Shown piece by piece: positions 9,623 through 19,600 of a stretch of 39,248 nucleotides of DNA. The notes beneath the pieces were generated by a model. The model was not told the origin of the DNA. It did no database searches and saw only the letters and a list, made by a program, of their open reading frames with translations. Origin of the DNA: Hydrococcus rivularis NIES-593 (GTDB lineage Bacteria > Cyanobacteriota > Cyanobacteriia > Cyanobacteriales > Microcystaceae); NCBI RefSeq assembly GCF_001904635.1, contig NZ_MRCB01000031.1:1-39248 (forward strand), written 5' to 3'. Position numbers and translations under genes: made by a program. Position 1 is the stretch's first letter. Each line of letters opens with the position of its first letter.

Positions 9623-12040
9623 TTAATCTTTTCGAGAGGCGGGAGGGGCTGGGGGAGTAAAAGTAGAAGCAGGAGGGGGAACTGCTGGAGCCGTCGTCGG
9701 TTTGGGAGCAGCAGGAGCGGGTTCTGGCGCTCGATTGACTGGCGCTGGCGCTACCCGACGAGAATATCCCGATCGCGATCGCCGAGGGCGATAAACTTTT
9801 CGTTCCGGTCGAACGTAGGTAGCAGTGCTTCGATCGCGTCGCAAACGCCGTCTCCTGCGAGGGACGCTAGCTTCGCCTACCGCACCGACGCGTTCGCCAT
9901 CCGGGTTAGTTGCTGTGGTGTAATTATAATAACTGCGCCTGGGCTTAATCGGTTCGGCTTTGATGGTTCCTTGGCGACCCTCTATTCGACTGGGAAGATC
10001 TGGAAAAGATTCGCTAGGTATGTCTTCAGCCGCTTCTAACATAAATTGCCGCCAGGTAGCCGCCGCCGTACTGCTTTGACCCCAAGTGGCTTGATTGTTG
10101 TCGTTTCCCAACCAGACTCCGGTCACTAATTGAGGGATATAGCCAACAAACCATAGGTCGCGAGCTTTGTCAGAGGTGCCCGTTTTCCCCGCTACGGCTC
10201 GCCCGATTTGGGCAGCAACGCCGGTTCCGCCATCGACCACCCCTCGCAACATCCAGGTTACGATCGCTGCCGTATCCGGATCGATCGCTTCTTGAGCTTT
10301 AAAGTTCGCTTGATAGATAACCCTTCCCCGGCGATCGAGAATGCGACTAATTCCGTAAGGGGGTTGGCGAACGCCTCGATTGGCTAGCGTGCCATAGGCG
10401 CTGGTCAGTTCTAGAAGATTGACTTCGGACGCGCCCAAGGCAAGCGAATAGGTGGGGAAAAGCTTCGATTCGATGCCCATTTTTTGGGCGATTTTGATAA
10501 TTGGATTCCAACCGACCTCTACCAGCACTCGCACGGCTACGACATTCAGCGAGTCAGAAATCGCGTTGCGCATAGAGACTTGAGCGCCGCTATATCTGTC
10601 GCCATAGTTTTCTGGTTTGTAGCCATCGACGACGTATTCCGCATCTGGAAAACGACGATTGGGCGAAAAACCCGCCGCGATCGCCGTTGTATAGACAAAG
10701 GTTTTAAAGGTCGAACCGGGTTGGCGTTTGGCTTGCGTTACGCGATTGAATTCATTTTTGCCAAAATCCGTTCCTCCAACCATCGCTTTAATTTGACCGT
10801 TGCGGGGATCGATGGCAACAATAGCCGCTTGCTCGAAACGCTGCCATTTGCCGTAGCGCTCTACGGTTCTCTCGATGGTTTCTTCGGCATGTCTCTGCCA
10901 GCGAGGGTTAAGCGTTGTTTCGACGACAATTCCTCCCGCCTTGAGTACCTCTGGGGATACGTACTTGGGAAGTTCTTTTTGAATGTATTCGGTAAAGTAA
11001 GGCGCTTTCCGTTCCAAACGCTTGAGCTTGCCTTGCTTGACTTCTAGAGGCGAGGCAATCGCCGCTTCGGCTTCTTGGGCTGTAATCAATCCTTGAGCTT
11101 GCATCTTTCTAAGAACTTGATTTCTACGTTCCTTGGCGGCTTTCGGATTGTCTAGCGGCGAATAAACGCTGGGGGCTGGAACGATTCCTGCCAGCGTTGC
11201 CGCTTCCGCCAGGGTTAGTTCGCCTACGGGTTTGCTAAAATAAACCCAGGCTGCGTCGGCAATGCCATAGGCGCCCGACCCCAGATACACGAGATTGAGA
11301 TAGCGCTCTAAAATTTGCTCTTTATCAAAATCTTCCTCAATTTTTTTTGCCAGTCGCATTTCTTTGAACTTGCGTCCGACGTTGCGCTCTTGGTTTAAGA
11401 ATGTGATGCGCGCTAGCTGCTGGGTAATAGTACTGCCTCCCTCTACCACTCTCCCAGCTTGCAGGTTGGTAACGATGGCTCTGGCAATGCCCAAGAAATC
11501 GACTCCTTGGTGTTCTTGAAAGCGGCGGTCTTCGCTGGCAATAAACGCTTTGCTAACGCGATCGGGAATTTGCCATATTTTTAGTTTTTCGTGAGTCACC
11601 GGACCGATTTCTTGCAAGATCGTGCCATCGGCTGCTTCGATCGTTATCGTTCCTGGCCGAGTATAGGTCAAGATTTCATCTACCGAATCCGGCAATCCGC
11701 TTTCTATATAGTACGCTCCTGCACCAAGCGCGATCGCGCCGCCGCCCAGGGCAACCCCGGTACCCATCAAAAACCAAAATCTGGGACGATAATGGCGAAA
11801 AACTCCTTGAGAAAGTGCTTTGAAACGACTGGAAAAATTAGCCAACAGGACGGGAAGACGCAATGATTTCGTTCTTTGTTTCTGTTTTTTTGCGGTAGGT
11901 TTTCGTCGCCTCCGTGAGTTAGGTTGAGGAGGAGAAGGCGATTCCGAGCGAGTTTCGGAGTTAGACTCCAATTTCTCGGCGGTCGCGCGAAGAAATTGAC
12001 TCAACCGTTTTTTTGCCTTGGGGTTGAACTTTTTGAACAC
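9623..12040 (-). CDS. Class A penicillin-binding protein (PBP1A type)
   Basis: A bifunctional peptidoglycan glycosyltransferase/transpeptidase of 805 residues. It starts at GTG (12038-12040) preceded by AGAAGG at proper spacing. A basic cytoplasmic tail (1-86) leads into a membrane anchor (about 87-111). The GT51 domain shows catalytic Glu170 in SEDRRF, GGSTITQQ at 201-208 and RKFKE at 223-227. The transpeptidase domain has SxxK at Ser443-Lys446, SxN at Ser497-Asn499 and KTGT at 619-622. The last 100 or so residues are very Arg-rich and then Pro/Ala-rich, an unusually long disordered periplasmic tail. It is convergent with pgm. Confidence 0.96.
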   Translation of the reverse strand: MFKKFNPKAKKRLSQFLRATAEKLESNSETRSESPSPPQPNSRRRRKPTAKKQKQRTKSLRLPVLLANFSSRFKALSQGVFRHYRPRFWFLMGTGVALGGGAIALGAGAYYIESGLPDSVDEILTYTRPGTITIEAADGTILQEIGPVTHEKLKIWQIPDRVSKAFIASEDRRFQEHQGVDFLGIARAIVTNLQAGRVVEGGSTITQQLARITFLNQERNVGRKFKEMRLAKKIEEDFDKEQILERYLNLVYLGSGAYGIADAAWVYFSKPVGELTLAEAATLAGIVPAPSVYSPLDNPKAAKERRNQVLRKMQAQGLITAQEAEAAIASPLEVKQGKLKRLERKAPYFTEYIQKELPKYVSPEVLKAGGIVVETTLNPRWQRHAEETIERTVERYGKWQRFEQAAIVAIDPRNGQIKAMVGGTDFGKNEFNRVTQAKRQPGSTFKTFVYTTAIAAGFSPNRRFPDAEYVVDGYKPENYGDRYSGAQVSMRNAISDSLNVVAVRVLVEVGWNPIIKIAQKMGIESKLFPTYSLALGASEVNLLELTSAYGTLANRGVRQPPYGISRILDRRGRVIYQANFKAQEAIDPDTAAIVTWMLRGVVDGGTGVAAQIGRAVAGKTGTSDKARDLWFVGYIPQLVTGVWLGNDNNQATWGQSSTAAATWRQFMLEAAEDIPSESFPDLPSRIEGRQGTIKAEPIKPRRSYYNYTTATNPDGERVGAVGEASVPRRRRRLRRDRSTATYVRPERKVYRPRRSRSGYSRRVAPAPVNRAPEPAPAAPKPTTAPAVPPPASTFTPPAPPASRKD

Positions 12041-12218
12041 GTTACCTTCTCAAGCGATCGGGACTGGTAAAATTCCAGTGTCGAGCTGTCTAGTACCGCT
12101 TATCATAGCTCATTTTTTGAGGAGCGAAAGCAAGCCTTACAACAAGGACTGCCACCAAAGACTTTCAGTTCCAAACACGCGCGAGAGGCGCTCTACATCT
12201 AGTTACTATAATTAACGA

Positions 12219-12392
12219 TTGAAAATAATTACTTTTGATATTCCTCCACAAACTACATTCGTAAGCGGTCAAACAAGTGCAAGCAGTGATGCTGTACGTC
12301 AACAAAAGGGCAAATCCATTCAAACCACCGCCATCATTGCCGGTAGCCAATCGGAGAAGTTTTCTGTGACTCGATGGGAATCAGTCGGATAA
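12219..12392 (+). CDS. Possible small protein of 57 residues, TTG start
   Basis: An open frame from TTG at 12219 to TAA at 12390-12392. The translation begins KIITFDIPPQTTFVSG and ends with IIAGSQSEKFSVTRWESV, a protein-like composition unlike the surrounding noncoding sequence. No ATG and no clear ribosome site are present, so it may be a decayed or non-canonically started gene. It converges on the Uma2 gene, close to a mazEF pair, and could be a small antitoxin-like protein, but I do not recognise a family. Confidence 0.35.
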   Translation: MKIITFDIPPQTTFVSGQTSASSDAVRQQKGKSIQTTAIIAGSQSEKFSVTRWESVG

Positions 12393-12413
12393 CAGGTAGA
12401 TTAGCCATCGCAG

Positions 12414-12983
12414 TTAAAGAATTCCTCCCAAATCTAACACAAAACCTGGTAGCACATTCTCTCCATCCAACTGAGTTGGGTTGGTTAAAACTTCTACGGG
12501 TTGTCCGATTCTATAAATTTCCACGGTTTTGAGCATCGGGTCGAGCAACCATCCCAATCGCACCTCATTATCGAGATACTCTTGCATTTTGTTTTGCAGT
12601 TCTTTGGGGCTATCCGATGGAGATCGCAATTCGACGACAAAATCTGGGGCGATGGGAGGAAACGTTTGTCTTTGTTGGTCGGTTAAATTTTCCCAGCGAG
12701 AACGTTGTATCAAACTAGCATCGGGAGAACGGAAAGCACCACTGGGCAATTGAAACATGGTTGAAGAATCAAAAGCTACGCCCGTACCGTCTTTTTTTGC
12801 CCAAACCGTCAATTGAGCTGTCAGCCAACTATTTCTCATTCCGCTTTCTTCACCCGTGGGCGACATGACAACTAATTCTCCTCGCGCGGTCAGTTCTAGT
12901 TTGGCATCGGGATTGGTATAACACAGTTGGATAAACTGTTCGGCGCTCAAATGAATGACTGGTTCTAACTTCAACGTAACCAT
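12414..12983 (-). CDS. Uma2 family protein (DUF820, restriction-endonuclease-like fold)
   Basis: From the ATG at 12983 this is 189 residues beginning MVTLKLEPVIHLSAEQF. The Uma2 layout is clear: LCYTNPDAKLELTARGELVVMSPTG (about 20-44), then PDASLIQRSRW, then DFVVELRSPSDSPKELQNKMQEYLDN, whose D...E-x-R/K arrangement matches the PD-(D/E)XK nuclease-like core, then GWLLDP and the terminal strands. Uma2 proteins are hugely expanded in cyanobacteria; nuclease activity is predicted by fold only and function is unsettled. A longer frame to 13223 overlaps the mazE promoter and gene start and reads as noncoding, so I reject that extension. It is divergent from mazEF. Confidence 0.88.
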   Translation of the reverse strand: MVTLKLEPVIHLSAEQFIQLCYTNPDAKLELTARGELVVMSPTGEESGMRNSWLTAQLTVWAKKDGTGVAFDSSTMFQLPSGAFRSPDASLIQRSRWENLTDQQRQTFPPIAPDFVVELRSPSDSPKELQNKMQEYLDNEVRLGWLLDPMLKTVEIYRIGQPVEVLTNPTQLDGENVLPGFVLDLGGIL

Positions 12984-13113
12984 TGCGATCGCTCCAAACA
13001 GGTAAGCGGGCAAAACCCCGTTCCCGGATAGAACAAATATACCATAAGGCGAGGGAGATGAAAAAGAAGGAATCATTCTTTTACATCCGATTAAAACTAT
13101 GATTAAAATACGT

Positions 13114-13157
13114 TTGTTCTTTTCTCCGCTCCTCGTATAAACTAAGTATATACTTAG
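13114..13157 (+). promoter_or_regulatory. Candidate mazEF promoter and palindromic operator
   Basis: TTGTTC at 13114-13119 and TATAAA at 13136-13141 are 16 bases apart, a plausible sigma-70-type promoter. Directly downstream is a perfect 16-bp palindrome, CTAAGTATATACTTAG, at 13142-13157, overlapping the expected transcription start. MazE-type antitoxins bind palindromes in their own promoter, so this is a good autoregulatory operator. It is followed by a strong ribosome site AAGGAG at 13183-13188. Confidence 0.6.
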
Positions 13158-13194
13158 AATTAATAAAGTATAAATCATCCAAAAGGAGATCGTT

Positions 13195-13437
13195 TTGTCT
13201 ACCAATATCGGCAAATGGGGCAATAGTTTAGGGCTAAGGATACCGGGATGGGTAGCCGAACAAATTCATCTCAACGAAGGGGACGAAGTTACCTTTTCTG
13301 TTGAAGGCTCCCGATTAGTTGTTACACCAGTTCGTCGCAGGAAATACACGCTTTCCGAACTCCTCGATGGGATGAGCGAGGACAATTTACACACGGAAAT
13401 TGATTGGGGAGAGCCTATGGGACGAGAAGTATGGTAG
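13195..13437 (+). CDS. mazE: MazE-type antitoxin (AbrB/SpoVT DNA-binding fold)
   Basis: An 80-residue protein starting at TTG (13195-13197), six bases after AAGGAG. The N-terminal STNIGKWGNSLGLRIPGWVAEQIHLNEGDEVTFSVEGSRLVVTPV is the classic swapped-hairpin AbrB/MazE DNA-binding domain (residues 1-45). The acidic C-terminus (YTLSELLDGMSEDNLHTEIDWGE) is the toxin-wrapping region. It overlaps the following mazF start by 7 bases, which implies translational coupling. It should repress its own promoter through the palindrome at 13142-13157. Confidence 0.93.
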   Translation: MSTNIGKWGNSLGLRIPGWVAEQIHLNEGDEVTFSVEGSRLVVTPVRRRKYTLSELLDGMSEDNLHTEIDWGEPMGREVW

Positions 13438-13769
13438 AAGAATATGTTCCCAGCAGAGGAGATATTATTCGGCTTTCATTTAGCCCGCAACGAGGGCGAG
13501 AGCAGGCAGGAGTTCGTCCAGCTTTAGTCGTTTCACCACAAGCTTACAATCAGATTTCTCATTCGATTCTGGCTTGTCCAATTACCAGCCGCCTCAAAGG
13601 ATGGCGATTTGAAGTACCTCTCCCTCAAGGACTGACAACTTATGGCGTAGTTTTATCCGACCAAATTCGCGTATTTGATTGGCAAGTTAGAAACGCTCAA
13701 TTTGTCGAAAACGCTCCCCAAGAGTTGGTTGATGAAGTTTTAGCTCGATTAGCACCTTTAGTAACGTGA
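13431..13769 (+). CDS. mazF: MazF/PemK family toxin (endoribonuclease)
   Basis: A 112-residue MazF-like mRNA interferase from the ATG at 13431, which lies inside the last codons of mazE. Typical motifs are VPSRGDIIRLSF-P-RGREQAGVRPALVVSP (4-35), a conserved SILACPITS strand, the GVVLSDQIRVFDW region and a terminal helix ELVDEVLARLAPL. The family cleaves RNA at short sequences. An in-frame ATG at 13404 would overlap mazE further and adds residues not typical of the family. Growth arrest under stress or addiction is the usual role; which one applies here is unknown. Confidence 0.93.
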   Translation: MVEEYVPSRGDIIRLSFSPQRGREQAGVRPALVVSPQAYNQISHSILACPITSRLKGWRFEVPLPQGLTTYGVVLSDQIRVFDWQVRNAQFVENAPQELVDEVLARLAPLVT

Positions 13770-13789
13770 GTTTAGTAACGCGAGCGATC

Positions 13790-14912
<1,123 letters not shown>

Positions 14913-15029
14913 AAAAGATCGTGTGTCTAACTCCTGCTCGGACCAGGTTAAGACATCAACCAAAAGCAAAAAAATATTTTCAGAATTGATTTTCTGCTAC
15001 CTGTACGGCAATTTACTGGAACTAGAGAA

Positions 15030-15452
15030 ATGACCTACGCAATTATTGAGACTGGCGGCAAGCAACTACGGGTAGAACCGGGTCGCTTTTATGATATCGA
15101 ACTTCTTCCTGTCGAAGCGGATAGTAAATATACCATAGACAAAGTTTTACTGATAAACCACGATGGCGAAGTTTCCATCGGTCAACCTTTCGTCGAAGGC
15201 GCGATCGTAGAAGGTACGGTAATGAGACATCTGCGAGGACGAAAAGTCATCGTCTACAAGATGAAACCAAAGAAGAAAACCCGTAAAAAGCGGGGACATC
15301 GCCAGGAACTTACTCGCCTGATGATTGATTCGATCGGTCTTAATGGAACGGTTATCGCTTCTGCATCCGCCCAGGCACAGACAGCAGCAACACCCGCCAA
15401 TGAAGAAAGTTCTGCAAGCGAGTCTGAGACCCAAGAAACAACCAAAGCCTAG
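15030..15452 (+). CDS. rplU: 50S ribosomal protein L21
   Basis: A 140-residue L21. The core (1-105) begins MTYAIIETGGKQLRVEPGRFYDIE and contains the basic RNA-binding KMKPKKKTRKKRGHRQELTRLMI segment. Residues 108-140 are a low-complexity Ala/Ser/Thr/Glu-rich acidic tail, an extension beyond the roughly 103-residue bacterial core. It is followed by rpmA after 62 bases, the conserved bacterial L21-L27 order. Confidence 0.98.
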   Translation: MTYAIIETGGKQLRVEPGRFYDIELLPVEADSKYTIDKVLLINHDGEVSIGQPFVEGAIVEGTVMRHLRGRKVIVYKMKPKKKTRKKRGHRQELTRLMIDSIGLNGTVIASASAQAQTAATPANEESSASESETQETTKA

Positions 15453-15514
15453 GCGAAACAAATAAAATAGATTTGGAATAGTCAAGTAGGAAATTAAAGT
15501 TAAAGTAAGAAACT

Positions 15515-15790
15515 ATGGCTCATAAGAAAGGAACTGGTAGTACTCGTAACGGGCGCGACTCCAATGCCAAACGCTTAGGGGTTAAGCGCTATGGCGGTCA
15601 GTTGGTCAAAGCTGGTAACATCCTCGTTCGCCAGCGCGGGACCAAATTTCATCCCGGAAACAATGTCGGTAGAGGCAGCGACGATACTCTATTTGCTTTA
15701 GTCGATGGGATCGTAACTTTTGAATACAAAGATAGAAGCCGCAAGAAAGTGAGCGTTTATCCGGTTGCCCAGGAGACTACGGTAGCTTAA
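15515..15790 (+). CDS. rpmA: 50S ribosomal protein L27
   Basis: A 91-residue L27, starting [29 protein letters not shown]. The N-terminal arm reaches the peptidyl-transferase centre. The mature-like MAHKKG start without the Firmicute-type cleavable extension is as expected for cyanobacteria. It is co-transcribed with rplU and followed 11 bases later by a strong hairpin. Confidence 0.98.
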   Translation: MAHKKGTGSTRNGRDSNAKRLGVKRYGGQLVKAGNILVRQRGTKFHPGNNVGRGSDDTLFALVDGIVTFEYKDRSRKKVSVYPVAQETTVA

Positions 15791-15801
15791 AATAGGCGTT
15801 G

Positions 15802-15829
15802 GAGGGGCAGGTTGTAAAACCTGCCCCTC
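15802..15829. repeat. Perfect 12-bp hairpin after rpmA (REP-like, possible terminator)
   Basis: GAGGGGCAGGTT at 15802-15813 pairs with AACCTGCCCCTC at 15818-15829 across a GTAA loop. The stem is strong but has no T-run, so it may be a REP-like intergenic palindrome that also stops or stabilises the rplU-rpmA transcript. Another palindrome of similar character lies at 16106-16135. Confidence 0.65.
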
Positions 15830-15875
15830 ATCAGTCGGAGACAATCGCGGAGACTAAGACTACTAAAAGCTGGAT

Positions 15876-16061
15876 CTAACTTGCGATCGCAGCTGAATGA
15901 TTAGTTTGAGAAACAACTGGTCGGCGAGTTTTCAGGTTAAAGCGGAATCCGTGGGGCAGAACGTGCAATTTGACTCCACACACAGCCATCGGTTCGTCTT
16001 TTAGCACTTCATCCAAATTATTATAAGTTGCTTCAGATTCATCCACAATTGTAACAGACAT
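15876..16061 (-). CDS. Small protein of 61 residues, unknown
   Basis: ATG at 16061 is preceded by AAGAGGA at about five bases, a credible ribosome site. The protein starts MSVTIVDESEATYNNLDEVLKDEPMAVCG and continues VKLHVLPHGFRFNLKTRRPVV. It has an acidic first half, a single cysteine and a basic second half. No membrane helix or known domain is apparent. It stands alone, bracketed by two hairpin repeats (15802-15829 and 16106-16135). A regulatory peptide or ribosomally made peptide precursor is possible but unsupported by any neighbouring modification gene. Confidence 0.6.
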   Translation of the reverse strand: MSVTIVDESEATYNNLDEVLKDEPMAVCGVKLHVLPHGFRFNLKTRRPVVSQTNHSAAIAS

Positions 16062-16698
16062 AAAATCCTCTTATACAGTTATCAGTTATTAGCGACCAGA
16101 AATTCCGTACGGGCACAGGATTTTGCGCCCGTACGATTGTTTAATTTGGGTCGCAGTGCATCTGTAGAGCGATCGCTCTTTTATCGCTAGAAATCCTTAA
16201 AAAAACTAAAACAACTTAGATTATAGAAATAGTGCTGCTTTGGTAGAGTCCGCCAATAGTCATAAATTTTTCTGGCTATGAAAATCAAAGCTTTCTATCT
16301 TTTCTATCTAAAGATAGAAGAAAAAAGTCTTTCCGATTGGTAAGCACACTATATAGCAATCCCAAATCATTTGTGAATGTAGTGCGCAAAGCAAAGCCTG
16401 TCCTTCTTTACATCCGTCGCGATCGCGAGCGAAAGCTCTCCTGCAATACAATTTTTATGAATCAATTAGAATTGCCATGTTTCCCAATCGGCTTGCCACA
16501 CGCGCTACTACTAGAAAAAATAGTCAAGATTTGTATCCTACTGTATAAAAACAATCTGGCGTTCCTTGTAATTTTGAAGAGTTTGTTAGCCTAAAAAAGG
16601 CGATATAAAGGTTTTTTAGAATGGTTCTGTTGGCTTAAATTTTCTAAAACTTTAGATATTGCGCCTATCTACGGGATTAGTTCCTAAGTATATCTTCA
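16062..16698. other. 637-base intergenic region with palindromes
   Basis: I see no convincing gene. An open frame at 16337-16594 starts with TTG, lacks a ribosome site and has a low-quality composition. The region contains the hairpin at 16106-16135 and a second, AT-rich stem (TTCTATC at 16302-16308 with GATAGAA at 16313-16319, loop TAAA). The sequence just upstream of 16699 should hold the kinase promoter, but no clear -35/-10 pair stands out. Confidence 0.5.
16106..16135. repeat. 9-bp hairpin, REP-like
   Basis: CGTACGGGC at 16106-16114 and GCCCGTACG at 16127-16135 form a perfect stem around a 12-base loop. It lies 45 bases upstream of the start of the 61-residue gene. It looks like a dispersed cyanobacterial intergenic palindrome; a genome-wide count would be needed to confirm. 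Confidence 0.55.
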
Positions 16699-19600
16699 AT
16701 GCTAGAACTGTTGCAAAACTTCTTTTCTTCTCGGCAGTTTATTCCTCACGGACATTGCTACCTCTGGAAGTCGGAGTTAGTATGGCTCCATCTGTTGTCG
16801 GATTCCCTAATCGCGCTAGCTTATTATTCCATTCCGATTATGCTGGTCTACTTCGTTCGCCAGCGACGAGATGTTCCCTTTAAAGGAATTTTCTGGATGT
16901 TTAGCGCCTTTATTACTGCCTGCGGCACGACTCATATGATGGAAGTTTGGACGCTTTGGCATCCGACCTATTGGCTTTCCGGGTCGATTAAAGCGATTAC
17001 AGCATTAGTTTCTCTCTACACTGCCTCAGAACTGTATCCTTTAATTCCCCAGGCACTTTCCCTACCGAGCCCCGAACAATTAGAGATTGCCAACCGAGCG
17101 CTAGCTGAGGAGATCGAAGAGCGCCAGCAAGCAGAAGCCGAGATCCGCAAGCTTAATGCCGAGTTAGAACAACGAGTTAGCGATCGCACTGCCGAGCTTG
17201 AGGCGGTTTCACTAGAAGCCCAGAATTATGCTGCCCAACTTGTATTAGCAATGGATATTGCCCAAATGGGAGCTTGGAACTGGGATATGAAAGCCAATAA
17301 AGTCGAATTGACGGTTCGAGGCAGACAGATTTTTGACTATAACGACACAGAAGAAGTTACCTATGAAAATTGGAAAGAGCGAGGGCATCCTAACGATATA
17401 GAGCGAGTTGAAGCATTAGTTCAAAAAGCTTTGAACGATAGAGAAGATTATAAAGCGCAGTATCGGGTAATTGGGTCGGATGGCAAGGTGCGCTGGGTGG
17501 ATGCATTAGGGCGATTCTACTATGATACCGAAGGTCGTCCGGTGAGAATGGTCGGCGTCGTTTCTGATATTAGCGATCGCAAGCTGGCCGAGGAAGCCCT
17601 CAAAAAGAGCGAGGAACGCTATCGGGTACTAGCTGAAAACATTCCGCCAATGGTTTGGATTGCCCGTCCCGATGGGGTTGTGGAATACATGAACCAACGC
17701 TGGTTCGACTATACAGGACTGCAACCGCACGAAACCCTGGGGTGGGACTGGCAGCAAGTTCTGCATCCCGACGATCGCCTCTTGACCTTCCAGCAATGGA
17801 CGACCAGTCTGGCGACAGGCAACCCCTATGAAGTTCAATATCGCTTGAGACGCTACGATGGCGAGTATCGCTGGCACATCGGGCGGGGCATTCCCATCCG
17901 CGACGATCGCGGGGTCATTACTTATTGGTTCGGAACCTGTACCGATATCGACGATCGCATGCGTGCCGAAGCCGTCGTGCACGAAAAAATGGCAATCCTG
18001 AATGCGGTCAATCAAGCCACAGCCACCCTAATCTTTGCCAAAGATCGGCAGGGGCGCGTGCTGATGGCTAATCCAGAGACGCTCCGCCTGATGGGCAAGT
18101 CGGAAAATGAAGTTCTCGGTCGCACGGATGTGGATTTCCAGATCGACCGCGAACAGGCACGGCAGATTATGGAACACGATCGCTCCGTGATGGAAACCGG
18201 TCAGATGCAAGTCTTCGAGGAACAAGTGAGCTTGCCCGAAGGAATGCGCACGTTTCTGGCAACCAAATCGCCTTATCGGGACGAACGGGGCAATGTCATC
18301 GGCACGATCGGCGTAGCAACTGATATCACCGATCGCAAGCGAGCCGAACGAGAGTTGCAAGAGAGCGAACGCCGCTATGCTACCCTCGCTCAACTATCAC
18401 CCGTCGGGATCTTTCGCTGCGATCGCGAGGGCAACTGTATTTATGCCAACGAGCGCTGGCTCGAAATCGCCGGACTCTCGTCCGAAGAAGCACGCGGCAC
18501 GGGTTGGAAGGGCGCGCTTCACCCCGACGAGCGCGAGCGAGTCATTAATGAATGGAAGCAAGCGGTTGAGGAAAGTCAGCCTTTTTATTCGGAATATCGC
18601 TTCCAACGCCCAGACGGAACGATTAGCTGGGTGTTGGGACAAGCGCTGCCCGAAACTGAAGCCGACGGTCAAGTTATTAGCTATGTCGGAACGATTACCG
18701 ATATTACCGAACACAAGCAAATAGAAGATGCATTGCGCCAGAGCGAGGAAAAGCGTCGATTAACCCTAGCTTTAACTCATATCGGTAGTTGGGATTGGAA
18801 TATTGAGGAAAATATTTTAACTTGGAACGAAAACCATTTCCGATTGCTGGGATTGCGACCAGGAGAAATAGAAAGCAGCTATCAGACGTGGCGCGATCGC
18901 GTTCACCCCGAAGATATCGAACGGGTCGAGCAAGCCCTTGCCCGTGCCGTGGTCGATCGAGCCGATTTTGAAGCCGAATACCGCATCATCTACCCGAATG
19001 GAACCGTTCGTTGGCTGATGAGCAAAGGTCGGGGGCTTTATGACGAGCACAGAAAGCCAATACGGATGCTTGGGGTAGTTTTCGACATCAGCGATCGCAA
19101 GCAGGCGGAGGAAGCGCTGCGAGAAAGCGAAGACCGTTTCCGGCGTTCGATTCTCGATGCGCCGCTCCCCATCATTCTCCATGCCGAAGATGGAGAAGTC
19201 TTGTTCGTTAACCGTATCTGGACAGAAATAACAGGCTACGCACCAGAAGATATTCCCACGATCGCCGATTGGACTCGACGCGCCTATGGAGAACGCTCAC
19301 AAGAGGTCAAAGCTATCATCGATCGCCTCTACAGCTTGGACAGATCGGTCAGAGAGGGAGAATTTACCATCAGAACGCGCACGGGAGCGACCCGCATTTG
19401 GGACTTTTCTTCTGCTCCCTTGGGAAAACTGCCCGATGGCAGGCGTTTGGTCATCAGTACGGCACTTGACGTGACCGGACGAAAGCAAACCGAAGAAGCG
19501 CTGCGAGAGAGCGAAGAACAATATCGCATGACCTTCGATTTGGCAGCGGTTGGCGTTTGTCACGTAGCTCTCGACGGTCGCTGGCTACGATTTAATCAAA

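Noticed and set aside
10484-11047. 187-residue plus-strand ORF inside the class A PBP
   Set aside because: It is antisense to the conserved glycosyltransferase/transpeptidase domains and has no recognisable domain of its own.
12984-13223. N-terminal extension of the Uma2 gene by 80 residues
   Set aside because: The extension overlaps the mazE start, ribosome site and operator on the other strand and is not typical of Uma2 proteins.
16337-16594. 85-residue open frame between the small protein and the ethylene-type kinase
   Set aside because: It starts with TTG, has no ribosome site, and its composition and the surrounding AT-rich repeats look noncoding.
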